Below, one piece after another: positions 1 to 5,873 of a stretch of 7,649 nucleotides of DNA. This DNA is from Myxococcales bacterium. GTDB lineage: Bacteria > Myxococcota > Myxococcia > Myxococcales > Myxococcaceae. Below the pieces are notes generated by a model. The model saw only the letters and a list, made by a program, of their open reading frames with translations, was not told where the DNA came from and ran no database searches. The stretch lies in NCBI GenBank assembly GCA_003153055.1, contig PMBV01000527.1, positions 2,146 to 9,794 of the forward strand, read 5' to 3'. Numbering within the stretch: the stretch's first letter is position 1; every line of letters begins with the position of its first letter. The translations under genes and the position numbers were made by a program.

Positions 1-177
1 GTCCACTCACCCATGAGCCCTGTCGTCATCTCGGTCGCCCCTGTCCCGGCGATGATCTACAGCGGCGCGGCCCCAGGTGAAGGCAACCAGATCTACCCCC
101 GGAGCAACGTCTCGGTGGCCGGCTCGCGGCTCTACTACAGCAACGTCAATGAGGTGCACGCCTTCGAGCTCGAGTGA
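1..177 (+). CDS. C-terminal end of an unrecognised protein (partial, 5' end outside window)
   Basis: Frame 1 is open from the first base to a TGA at 175-177 and encodes 58 visible residues ending in NEVHAFELE. Third codon positions are mostly G or C, as in the clear genes downstream, so this looks like real coding sequence. The tail has alternating short hydrophobic strands (VVISVAP, GSRLYYSN, VHAFELE) such as often close a beta-propeller or another beta-rich domain. That is only an impression from a short piece. No catalytic motif is visible and no function can be assigned. A short hairpin follows the stop codon. Confidence 0.6.
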   Translation, partial: VHSPMSPVVISVAPVPAMIYSGAAPGEGNQIYPRSNVSVAGSRLYYSNVNEVHAFELE

Positions 178-184
178 CCGGGAA

Positions 185-202
185 GGAGACCGACGGGTCT
201 CT
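185..202 (+). terminator. Short hairpin after the first gene, possible terminator
   Basis: GAGACC (186-191) and GGTCTC (196-201) form a perfect 6-bp stem around a 4-base loop, extendable by a G-T pair (185/202), beginning 8 bases after the stop codon at 177. There is no clear run of T after it, so intrinsic termination is possible but weakly supported. Confidence 0.35.
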
Positions 203-314
203 ATGTCGTCGGAGTGGGTCGTCCGAGGCATAGGCACGCGAGATGTATTCAGGTTTCCGAAATCCCCCGCGAAAAGAAGAGAGTCTCTCAGCTCGCAGAA
301 GGCACCGGCTCCAG

Positions 315-1040
315 GTGGAGCCGCCCGAGCCGGCGATCGTGACGACACTGAAGTCCGGTCAGCCGAGCCCCAGCGCCCCTCAGATGCACTACCTCGAGGC
401 GCCAGAGGCACACCCTGAATGGCTCGCCTTCCACTGGTCGCTGCGTGCTTTCGGCCTGAGCGAACTAGCCGCCAGCAGCGTGTGGCGACAGCTGCTGCAC
501 GGAGTGAAGCTGCAGGAGGAGATGAACGCCCAGATCCGCGCGCATCGGCTCAGCGGCTCGGGGCCCCACCCGTTGGTGCACAATGGCCCCTTCGAGCAGG
601 TGGCCCAGGGGTTAGGCCATCTGCTTCGTGTCGAGGCAGGCCACGGCCCGATGGCCCTGTGGGTCGGCGGCTATGACGTGGCCACGTATGCCCAGCTCAA
701 GGGGTACACGACGGTCGACGCCACGCGCGCGGGCAGGGCGCTGTCGCGGCTCGAGCTGTACAAGGACGCATGGGCGGTCGCGCCGCTGGCGAAATACCTC
801 GCCAAGGAATTCGTCCGGCGGAACCCCGAGGGGGAGGCGCACGTCTTCCTGAAGACGCATGACCCGGACCGCGCGCTCTTCCGGCGCGAACTCCCAGCGG
901 TCGACAAGTCCGCGCCGTGGCGGCCCACCACCTGGCATCCCGTCTCGAGCGAAGAGCTCGAGGCCATCTCGAGCTGGCGCGAGCTCGCAACCGGACTCTC
1001 CGTCGCCTCGCCCGACGGCGCTGAGTCGCTTGGTCGCTGA
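315..1040 (+). CDS. Unrecognised protein, possibly a polymorphic-toxin-like domain
   Basis: I do not recognise this gene with certainty. From GTG 315 it encodes 241 residues with good GC-rich third positions and no signal peptide or membrane segment. The start is uncertain: the frame is open from ATG 243, but codons before about 310 end often in A or T and look non-coding. GTG 315 has AGAAGG at 297-302; GTG 339 and ATG 384 (MHYLEAPEAHPEW) are alternatives. The middle, about residues 112-195, has the order LWVGGYD, GYTTVDATRAG, a helix, GEAHVFL and FRRELP. From memory this resembles C-terminal domains of some secreted polymorphic toxins (an [FW]xGG start, T..T..G, W..F, G-[ED]-x-H-V-F-x, E-x-P order). 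That is an inference by eye. Upstream, 279-289 is an 11-base perfect inverted repeat that could be an operator. The Uma2 gene begins 37 bases downstream. Confidence 0.6.
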   Translation: MEPPEPAIVTTLKSGQPSPSAPQMHYLEAPEAHPEWLAFHWSLRAFGLSELAASSVWRQLLHGVKLQEEMNAQIRAHRLSGSGPHPLVHNGPFEQVAQGLGHLLRVEAGHGPMALWVGGYDVATYAQLKGYTTVDATRAGRALSRLELYKDAWAVAPLAKYLAKEFVRRNPEGEAHVFLKTHDPDRALFRRELPAVDKSAPWRPTTWHPVSSEELEAISSWRELATGLSVASPDGAESLGR

Positions 1041-1064
1041 CGAACGCCTGGCCCCGCCGTGCGA

Positions 1065-1077
1065 TAAGCTCGCCCGA
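1065..1077 (+). promoter_or_regulatory. Candidate -10 element for a leaderless Uma2 transcript
   Basis: TAAGCT at 1065-1070 matches the -10 consensus at T1, A2 and T6 and lies exactly 7 bases before the GTG start at 1078. No Shine-Dalgarno-like sequence lies between them. This spacing would place transcription initiation at or next to the start codon. I see no good -35 at the usual distance. The next gene has the same arrangement. Confidence 0.35.
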
Positions 1078-1653
1078 GTGACGACGGCGAAGAGACCTCA
1101 CTACTCCTACGAGCAGTACCTGAGGTTGCTGGCCGAGACCGACCTCAAGCTCGAGTACTGCGACGGGATCATCTACGCGATGGCAGGAGGGACCGTGGCC
1201 CACGCCGCCCTGGGCGCCTCGGCCATGTATGCGCTCCGGCAGGCGCTCCCCGCCTCGTGCACGGTCTTCTCTTCGGACCTGAAGGTGCGCATCGAAACCT
1301 CGGATCTCTCGACGTTCCCGGACGCCTCGGTCGTCTGCGGGCTGCCGCAGCGCTCGCCCATCGACAAGGACGCCATCACCAATCCGGCGATCCTCGTCGA
1401 AGTCACCAGCGCATCCACCGAAGACTACGACCGAGGCGACAAGCTCAGCCACTACAAGCAGATTCCTGGGTTACGGGCGGTTCTCTTCGTCTCTCATCGC
1501 ACCCCTCGGGTGACCGTCATCGCGCGCACAGTCGACGGCTGGGACGAGAGGGACCTGAGACCCGGTGAAGTCGTCCAGCTCGAAACGCCGGCGCTGCGCT
1601 TCTCGGTGGACGACCTGTACGGAAACGTGACGCTGGAAACGGACACCCGGTAA
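1078..1653 (+). CDS. Uma2 family (DUF820) restriction-endonuclease-fold protein
   Basis: Encodes 191 residues from GTG 1078, the usual size of Uma2 proteins, which have a PD-(D/E)XK-like nuclease fold; their biological role is largely unknown. The family pattern is clear: an N-terminal SYEQYLRLLAE helix (about 10-20), LEYCDGIIYAMAGG (25-38, the 'E..dG.iy.maG' strand pair), FPDASVV (80-86) with the PD acid, AILVEVTSAST (104-114) with the EV-S-ST signature, and YDRGDKLSHYKQIPGLRAVLFVS (117-139, in pieces). Asp82, Glu108 and Lys122 are the likely catalytic or metal-site residues by family analogy. The frame extends upstream to ATG 859, but that part overlaps the preceding gene and has shadow-like composition, so GTG 1078 is preferred. 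It could be co-transcribed with the upstream gene (37-base gap) or use its own leaderless promoter. Confidence 0.9.
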   Translation: MTTAKRPHYSYEQYLRLLAETDLKLEYCDGIIYAMAGGTVAHAALGASAMYALRQALPASCTVFSSDLKVRIETSDLSTFPDASVVCGLPQRSPIDKDAITNPAILVEVTSASTEDYDRGDKLSHYKQIPGLRAVLFVSHRTPRVTVIARTVDGWDERDLRPGEVVQLETPALRFSVDDLYGNVTLETDTR

Positions 1654-1663
1654 CATCGGCCCG
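1627..1663 (+). promoter_or_regulatory. Candidate leaderless promoter for the cytochrome b gene
   Basis: GTGACG (1627-1632, 4 of 6 to TTGACA) and TAACAT (1651-1656, 4 of 6 to TATAAT) are separated by 18 bases. The -10 overlaps the Uma2 stop codon TAA. ATG 1664 begins 7 bases after the -10, and no ribosome binding site is visible, so the transcript would start at or beside the ATG. Confidence 0.4.
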
Positions 1664-2389
1664 ATGGACTCTGTCGCGCCCTCCCCCGTGACGACTGTCT
1701 CCGTGTGGGACCTGCCCCTGCGGCTGTTCCACTGGCTCCTCGTGGCGACCACCGCCTTCGCGGCGATCTCCGGTTACCTCGGGGCCGGCTGGCTCGAGTG
1801 GCATGCCCGCGCCGGCGTGGCGATCCTCGCCCTCGTCCTCTTTCGGCTCCTCTGGGGCGTCCTGGGCTCGACCCACGCGCGCTTCACCGAGTTCTTTCCC
1901 TCTCCCGCGAGGCTGCGCGCGTACTCGAGGGGGGCATGGCGAGGCCTTGGCCATAACCCACTGGGCGCGCTGGCGATGCTCGCCATCCTCGCGAGCACCG
2001 CGGCGCAGGCCGTCACCGGGCTGTTCTCCAACGACGAGATCGCCTTCGAGGGCCCGCTCGCTTCCCTGGTGAGCGGCGAGACGAGCAACCGCGCGACGTG
2101 GCTCCACGAGGTCGTCTTCATCATCTTGCTGTCGCTCGTCGCGCTGCATCTCGCCGCCATCGCCTTCCACACCTGGGTCGGCCGACAGAGCCTCGTCTTG
2201 CCCATGGTGACGGGCTCGAAGCTGGCGCCGTCCGAGCTGGCGCGCTCGAGCGAGGGCGGGGGCGCGCTGCGGTTCCTCGTGGCGCTCGCCGTCGCTGCGA
2301 TGCTCGCCTGGAGCGTGGGGAGCGGACAGCTCACCCGCCACCTCGCCCCGCCACCGGTTCCCTCGGCTCCGCCCCAACCAGCGTGGTAG
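1664..2389 (+). CDS. Diheme cytochrome b, Ni/Fe-hydrogenase b-type / b561 family (membrane)
   Basis: Encodes 241 residues of an integral membrane b-type cytochrome that probably passes electrons between the quinone pool and a periplasmic partner. The family signature VWDLPLRLFHWLL (14-26) opens it. Candidate heme ligands are His23 in RLFHW, His47 in EWHARAG, His148 in TWLHE and His162 in VALHLAAI, the paired pattern expected for two b hemes; His169 is a further possibility. Transmembrane segments fall at about 21-41, 46-67, 100-121, 146-168 and probably 203-222. The segment NPLGALAMLAILA (98-110) is typical of the family. The C terminus is a proline-rich tail. The cytochrome c' gene lies 57 bases downstream on the same strand, so c' is the likely electron partner; no hydrogenase gene is present. 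Start ATG 1664 is supported by the signature and by a leaderless-type -10. Confidence 0.9.
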   Translation: MDSVAPSPVTTVSVWDLPLRLFHWLLVATTAFAAISGYLGAGWLEWHARAGVAILALVLFRLLWGVLGSTHARFTEFFPSPARLRAYSRGAWRGLGHNPLGALAMLAILASTAAQAVTGLFSNDEIAFEGPLASLVSGETSNRATWLHEVVFIILLSLVALHLAAIAFHTWVGRQSLVLPMVTGSKLAPSELARSSEGGGALRFLVALAVAAMLAWSVGSGQLTRHLAPPPVPSAPPQPAW

Positions 2390-2433
2390 GTGTCCCCTCT
2401 CCTTCGCCGTCGATGTCCCCTTCAACCTGCAAC

Positions 2434-2438
2434 AGGAG
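2434..2438 (+). promoter_or_regulatory. Ribosome binding site deciding the cytochrome c' start
   Basis: AGGAG at 2434-2438 lies 8 bases before GTG 2447. It selects this start, which gives a clean signal peptide, over an in-frame GTG at 2390 directly after the preceding stop codon. Confidence 0.75.
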
Positions 2439-2446
2439 TCCATCTC

Positions 2447-2911
2447 GTGAAAACCAAGTTCCTCGTCGTCCTCTTGGCCGGCATCGTCGCGGTGTCGGCC
2501 CTGGCCATGGAGATGAAGCCCGAGCACCTCATCAAGTTCCGCCAGTCGGGCTACACCTTCATGGCCTGGAACATGGGCCGCATCAAGACGCAGGTCGAGG
2601 CTCCGGCGACGTACGACAAGAATGAAGTCACCTCGGCCGCCAACGTCATCGCAGCCATCGCCAACTCGGGCATGGGCGCCCTCTACGCGCCCGGCACCGA
2701 CAAGGGGAGCGGCTGGCACGAGACGAAGGTGAAGCCGGCCCTCTTCACCGACGCAGAGGAGGTCAAGAAGGTCGCCATCGCGTTCAGCCAGGAGGCCAGC
2801 GAGCTCGCCAAGGTGGCCGCCGCCGGCGATCCGGCCGCGACGAAGGCCCAGTACGAGAAGGTCGGCAAGGCCTGCAAGACGTGCCACGAGAAGTTCAAGT
2901 TCAAGGAGTGA
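2447..2911 (+). CDS. Cytochrome c' (periplasmic, monoheme, class II c-type)
   Basis: Encodes a 154-residue precursor. Residues 1-20 (MKTKFLVVLLAGIVAVSALA) are a signal peptide with cleavage expected after ALA, leaving a 134-residue mature protein of normal c' size. The heme site is C-terminal as in class II cytochromes c: Cys143-Lys-Thr-Cys146-His147. Helix A reads KPEHLIKFRQSGYTFMAWNM, containing the conserved R-Q-S (mature Arg12). By alignment from memory with Alcaligenes/Achromobacter c', the distal heme residue (mature 16) is Tyr36 of the precursor, and Lys151 replaces the proximal Arg at heme-His+4. Cytochromes c' form four-helix bundles, usually dimers, with a five-coordinate heme that binds NO; the family is linked to tolerance of nitrosative stress (cycP in some species). 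It follows the cytochrome b gene by 57 bases, so the two are probably one operon. Ends before a hairpin. Confidence 0.93.
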   Translation: MKTKFLVVLLAGIVAVSALAMEMKPEHLIKFRQSGYTFMAWNMGRIKTQVEAPATYDKNEVTSAANVIAAIANSGMGALYAPGTDKGSGWHETKVKPALFTDAEEVKKVAIAFSQEASELAKVAAAGDPAATKAQYEKVGKACKTCHEKFKFKE

Positions 2912-2920
2912 CGGCCTTCC

Positions 2921-2937
2921 GCCCCTCGAGGAGGGGC
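2921..2937 (+). terminator. Hairpin after cytochrome c', probable operon end
   Basis: GCCCCTC (2921-2927) and GAGGGGC (2931-2937) form a perfect 7-bp GC-rich stem with loop GAG, starting 9 bases after the stop codon. The tail (tctacc) has few T bases, so it is a weak intrinsic terminator or a 3'-end stabilising hairpin. Confidence 0.5.
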
Positions 2938-2943
2938 TCTACC

Positions 2944-2987
2944 AACCCCCCGGGTTGACCTCGACTCTCCCGGGGTAGCGCAACCCC
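2944..2987. repeat. Two small inverted repeats in the gap before the kinase gene
   Basis: AACCC (2944-2948)/GGGTT (2952-2956) and GGGGT (2972-2976)/ACCCC (2983-2987) are perfect 5-bp inverted repeats. TTGACC at 2955-2960 looks like a -35 element but no matching -10 is clear. The 142-base gap 2912-3053 presumably holds the kinase promoter; these repeats could be extra RNA structure or protein-binding sites. Evidence is weak. Confidence 0.25.
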
Positions 2988-3053
2988 TCGGTAACGCGGC
3001 AGCCCGACCAGTGAGGATGAGGGCCCACAGCGTGCAAGGCCGTCGAAGCAAAG

Positions 3054-5732
3054 ATGGCGCTGACCGAAAGGGACCGGGGAGGGCAGTTGCTCTCCAGTGT
3101 CGGAGTCGCAAGTGCTTTGGCGCTGATGACCTTCGTGCTGCTGTTGTCCGGCACCTTCGAGTTCAGGCGGGGGCTCGCCGTGCTCGCCGCGAGTCTCGCC
3201 ATCATCGCCTTCCTCGCGACACCGTGGCTCCCGAAGCCGGGCCTGTCGCTCCGGGCGTTCGCTGCCTGCCTGGGGGGAGCGCTGCCGTCGTTGCGCGCTC
3301 AACCGCCGGTCGACGCCTGGGCTGTCGCCGGGGGCCTCCTCGAGGCGATGGGCTTCTTCTTCGTCTATCGCGACGTGCTCGTCCCCCGCTTCGAAAGGCC
3401 GTACCGCGAGCTCGCTCGAGCCAATCAGCAGCACCGGCTCGACTTGACCTTGCAGAAGGCGCGCCAGCAGCAGCTCTTCGACAGCTCGCTTGACGCGATG
3501 TTCCTCTGCAAGCCGGACGCAGCTGGGGGGTTCCGCTACCTCGACGTCAACCGCGCCTTCGAGCGGCTCGCAGGCATCTCGCGAGCGGAGCTCATCGGGA
3601 AGACCACTGAGGAGACCGGCACGACGGACCTCACGGCGGTGATGGCGCGTTGCGCGCGCGCGGGGACGACGCTGCACGAGGAAGCCTCGCTGAGGCTGGG
3701 GCCGGCCACGAGAATCCTCTGCTCGATGGTTCCCCTCAAGGACGCTGCGGGGACGACGGCGCAGATCGCCGGCAGCCTTCGCGATCTCACGGAGCAAAAG
3801 CGCCTCGAGGAGGCGCTCGTCGCCGAGAGGACCTTCCACGAGACAGTCGTGCTCAAGGCTTCGGTCGGTCTCGCCGTCTACCGCGCCGACGGCACCTGCC
3901 TCGTGGTGAACGAGGCCTTCGCCCGCATGGTGGGCTCGAGCCGCGAGCAGCTGGGCGCGGAGAACTTCCGGAAGAGCGAGTCGTGGAAGAAGTCCGGGCT
4001 GGTCGAGCTGGCCCTCTCCACGCTGGGCACCGGGTGGCCGAGCCAGCGCCCGGCCCACTTCGTCACTGCCTCGGACCGTGACGTCTGGGCCGAGCAGCAG
4101 CTGGTGCGGGTCTTTCTGGGCGGCCAGCCGCACCTCCTCGTGCTCCTCGTCGACGCGACCGAGGCGCACCTGAAGGCCGAGGCGCTCTCGCAGGCTCGCC
4201 GCCAGCTTCAGCGAGCGACCGGCGTGGCCGAGATCGGCGTCTGGGTGCAGGAGCTCACCGACGGCACCCTGCACTGGGACGACCAGATGTTCGAGCTCTT
4301 CCAGGTGCCGACGACGAGCCGGGGGGCGCTGCTGAACCAAGACACCTGGAGAGACCGCTGCCACCCGGAGGATCTCGCCCGGGCCACCGCCGAGCTCGCC
4401 CGCGGCATCCAGGGGGACGCGCCCTTCACCTTCGACTTCCGCATCGTGCTCCCCGGGGGGGCGCTGCGGCTCATCCACGCGGCCGCCGTCGTCGAGCGCG
4501 ATCGAGAAGGCAAGCCCGTGCGCGTCATCGGCATCAACAAAGACATCACCCAGGACCGGGAGCGCGAGGAGGAGCTCGCGCGGGCGAAGCGAGCCGCCGA
4601 CGAGGTGAGCCATTCCAAGAGCGCCTTCCTCACCCACGCGAGCGCCGAGCTTCGCGCGCCGCTGGCCACGGTGGCCGGGCTGACCGAGCTCGTCCTCGAC
4701 AGCGAGCTCGGTGAGGCGCAGCGACGGTACCTCGAGCGGATCCGCCTCGCGTCGAAGGCGGCGACGAACATCGCCTCCGACCTCCTCGACTACTCGCGGA
4801 TCGAGGCGGGCGAGCTCGAGCTCGAGGAGGCCGACTTCACCTTGGAGGAGGTGCTCCGCGACACCGCGGCGCGCTGCGGCCCTCGGGCGGAGGAGATGGG
4901 GAGCGAGCTCGTCTTCGAGGTGGCTCCCGAGACACCCCTCAGGGTGCGTGGCGATCCATCGCGGGTGGGTCATCTCATCGACAACCTGGTGGGTCATGCC
5001 GTTGCTCACTCGGCGAGCGGGGAGGTCCGCGTCGTCGTCGAGCGGGCCGTCGGAGGCGCGGGCCTCCTTCTGACCGTCTCCGGGTCTGCGATGAAGGTGG
5101 CGCGAGGAGAGATCGAGCGGCTCCTGGGGCTCTCCGGCGAGGCCGCGCCCCTGACCGCGGCCGGCGAGGACCTCGGGCTGGCGCTGAGCGGTCGGCTGGT
5201 GCGCCTCATGAATGGGGAGATCGGCGTCGAGAGCGGGGACGGTGGAAGGTGCACCCTTCGCGTCTTCCTTCCTCTCCCCCCGGCCGTGGGCCGCTCGGGG
5301 CTCCATGCCTTGAAGGAGCTCGGCCCGCTGAGGACCCTCGTGGTGGATGATCGAGACACCTCGCGGCGAGCCATCTCGGCCCTGCTCGAGTCCTGGTCCT
5401 TCGAGGTGACAGTCGCGCGGTCGGGCCCGAGGGGGCTCCACGCCATGGAGGAAGCGGGCCGGGCCGGACGCCCGTTCGAGCTCTTGCTCGTCGACTGCCG
5501 GATGCCGGGCATGGACGGGCTCGACTTCGCCCGACGGGCACGTGCGCTCATGGGTGCCTGGGGAGGGCCGACGGTGGTGATGATGGCGACGAGCTTCGGA
5601 CACGAGCGCGTGGTGAAGGCAGGCCGCGCCGAGGGGATCGACGCCATCGTCGAGAAGCCTGTGTTTCGCTCGCAGCTCTTCGACGTGCTGAGCGAGCTTC
5701 AGTACCGGCGGAGGCCGGCGAACTCGAACTGA
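3054..5732 (+). CDS. Membrane-anchored triple-PAS hybrid sensor protein with a degenerate histidine kinase core and intact receiver
   Basis: Encodes 892 residues. Order: two to three hydrophobic segments (about 12-33, 40-59, 88-105), a coiled-coil linker (112-140), PAS1 (about 140-255, ending RDLTEQKRLEEAL), PAS2 (about 261-370), PAS3 of the PAS_3 type (about 388-503, HPEDLARA and GINKDITQ), HisKA (about 515-585), HATPase (about 628-752) and receiver (about 762-880). The scaffold is well kept: KSAFL, LLDYSRIEAGELELEEADF, VRGDPSR and LVRLMNGEIGV. Catalytic positions are not. The H-box reads SAELRAP with Ala531 where His is expected. The N-box reads DNLVGHA with His648 in place of the second Asn. 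The G1 box VSGSAMK lacks DxGxG, and the G2 box reads AGEDLGLA. The receiver keeps Asp765/Asp766, phospho-acceptor Asp814 (VDCRMPGMDG), Thr846 and Lys868. Self-phosphorylation is therefore unlikely, and Asp814 would be charged in trans. ATG 3054 has only a weak GAAG upstream. The gene is probably its own unit, after the cytochrome hairpin. Confidence 0.92.
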   Translation: MALTERDRGGQLLSSVGVASALALMTFVLLLSGTFEFRRGLAVLAASLAIIAFLATPWLPKPGLSLRAFAACLGGALPSLRAQPPVDAWAVAGGLLEAMGFFFVYRDVLVPRFERPYRELARANQQHRLDLTLQKARQQQLFDSSLDAMFLCKPDAAGGFRYLDVNRAFERLAGISRAELIGKTTEETGTTDLTAVMARCARAGTTLHEEASLRLGPATRILCSMVPLKDAAGTTAQIAGSLRDLTEQKRLEEALVAERTFHETVVLKASVGLAVYRADGTCLVVNEAFARMVGSSREQLGAENFRKSESWKKSGLVELALSTLGTGWPSQRPAHFVTASDRDVWAEQQLVRVFLGGQPHLLVLLVDATEAHLKAEALSQARRQLQRATGVAEIGVWVQELTDGTLHWDDQMFELFQVPTTSRGALLNQDTWRDRCHPEDLARATAELARGIQGDAPFTFDFRIVLPGGALRLIHAAAVVERDREGKPVRVIGINKDITQDREREEELARAKRAADEVSHSKSAFLTHASAELRAPLATVAGLTELVLDSELGEAQRRYLERIRLASKAATNIASDLLDYSRIEAGELELEEADFTLEEVLRDTAARCGPRAEEMGSELVFEVAPETPLRVRGDPSRVGHLIDNLVGHAVAHSASGEVRVVVERAVGGAGLLLTVSGSAMKVARGEIERLLGLSGEAAPLTAAGEDLGLALSGRLVRLMNGEIGVESGDGGRCTLRVFLPLPPAVGRSGLHALKELGPLRTLVVDDRDTSRRAISALLESWSFEVTVARSGPRGLHAMEEAGRAGRPFELLLVDCRMPGMDGLDFARRARALMGAWGGPTVVMMATSFGHERVVKAGRAEGIDAIVEKPVFRSQLFDVLSELQYRRRPANSN

Positions 5733-5745
5733 ATTCTTTAGTCGA

Positions 5746-5810
5746 GAGCCCGTGACGCTGGGACACCGTGACCACGGGGACATCTCATCGTTGAAGTGAG
5801 CCAAGGGCTC
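5746..5810. repeat. Intergenic cluster of direct and inverted repeats after the kinase gene
   Basis: CCGTGAC occurs at 5750-5756 and 5766-5772 (16 bases apart) and GGGACA at 5760-5765 and 5777-5782 (17 apart). CCCGTG (5749-5754) can pair with CACGGG (5773-5778), competing with CCGTG (5766-5770). GAGCCC (5746-5751) pairs with GGGCTC (5805-5810) around the whole block. This could be a terminator region or regulator sites for the next gene. Confidence 0.3.
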
Positions 5811-5835
5811 AACGCAACTCCGTCGCGGCACCGCG

Positions 5836-5863
5836 GATAATGGGCGGCAGAGTCCTCACGGAG
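5836..5863 (+). promoter_or_regulatory. Candidate -10 and ribosome binding site of the repeat-protein gene
   Basis: GATAAT (5836-5841) matches TATAAT at 5 of 6 positions; no convincing -35 is seen at 16-18 bases upstream. GGAG at 5860-5863 lies 10 bases before ATG 5874 and supports that start. Confidence 0.45.
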
Positions 5864-5873
5864 ATCCATCGCC

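Noticed and set aside
243..314. ATG 243 as the start of the first complete gene
   Set aside because: Codons in this stretch end often in A or T, unlike the rest of the gene, and there is no good ribosome binding site; a later start is more likely, though not proven.
859..1077. ATG 859 as the Uma2 start
   Set aside because: This extension overlaps the preceding gene in another frame, is Arg/Ser/Pro-rich shadow sequence, and would make the protein far longer than the family.
697..1452. 251-residue minus-strand open frame opposite the first hypothetical gene and Uma2
   Set aside because: Arg-rich shadow translation; the plus strand has the Uma2 signature and GC-rich third positions.
2390..2446. 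GTG 2390 as the cytochrome c' start
   Set aside because: It would bury the signal peptide behind 19 extra residues; GTG 2447 has AGGAG at 8 bases and gives a clean signal peptide.
1517..2887. 456-residue open frame on the minus strand across the cytochrome genes
   Set aside because: Arg/Glu/Gly-rich shadow without motifs; the plus strand holds a cytochrome b and a cytochrome c' with heme motifs.
2901..5831. 976-residue open frame on the minus strand across the kinase gene
   Set aside because: It is the antisense shadow of a GC-rich gene: low-complexity R/E/L/G/A/H-rich translation with no domain, while the plus strand encodes clear PAS, HisKA and receiver domains.
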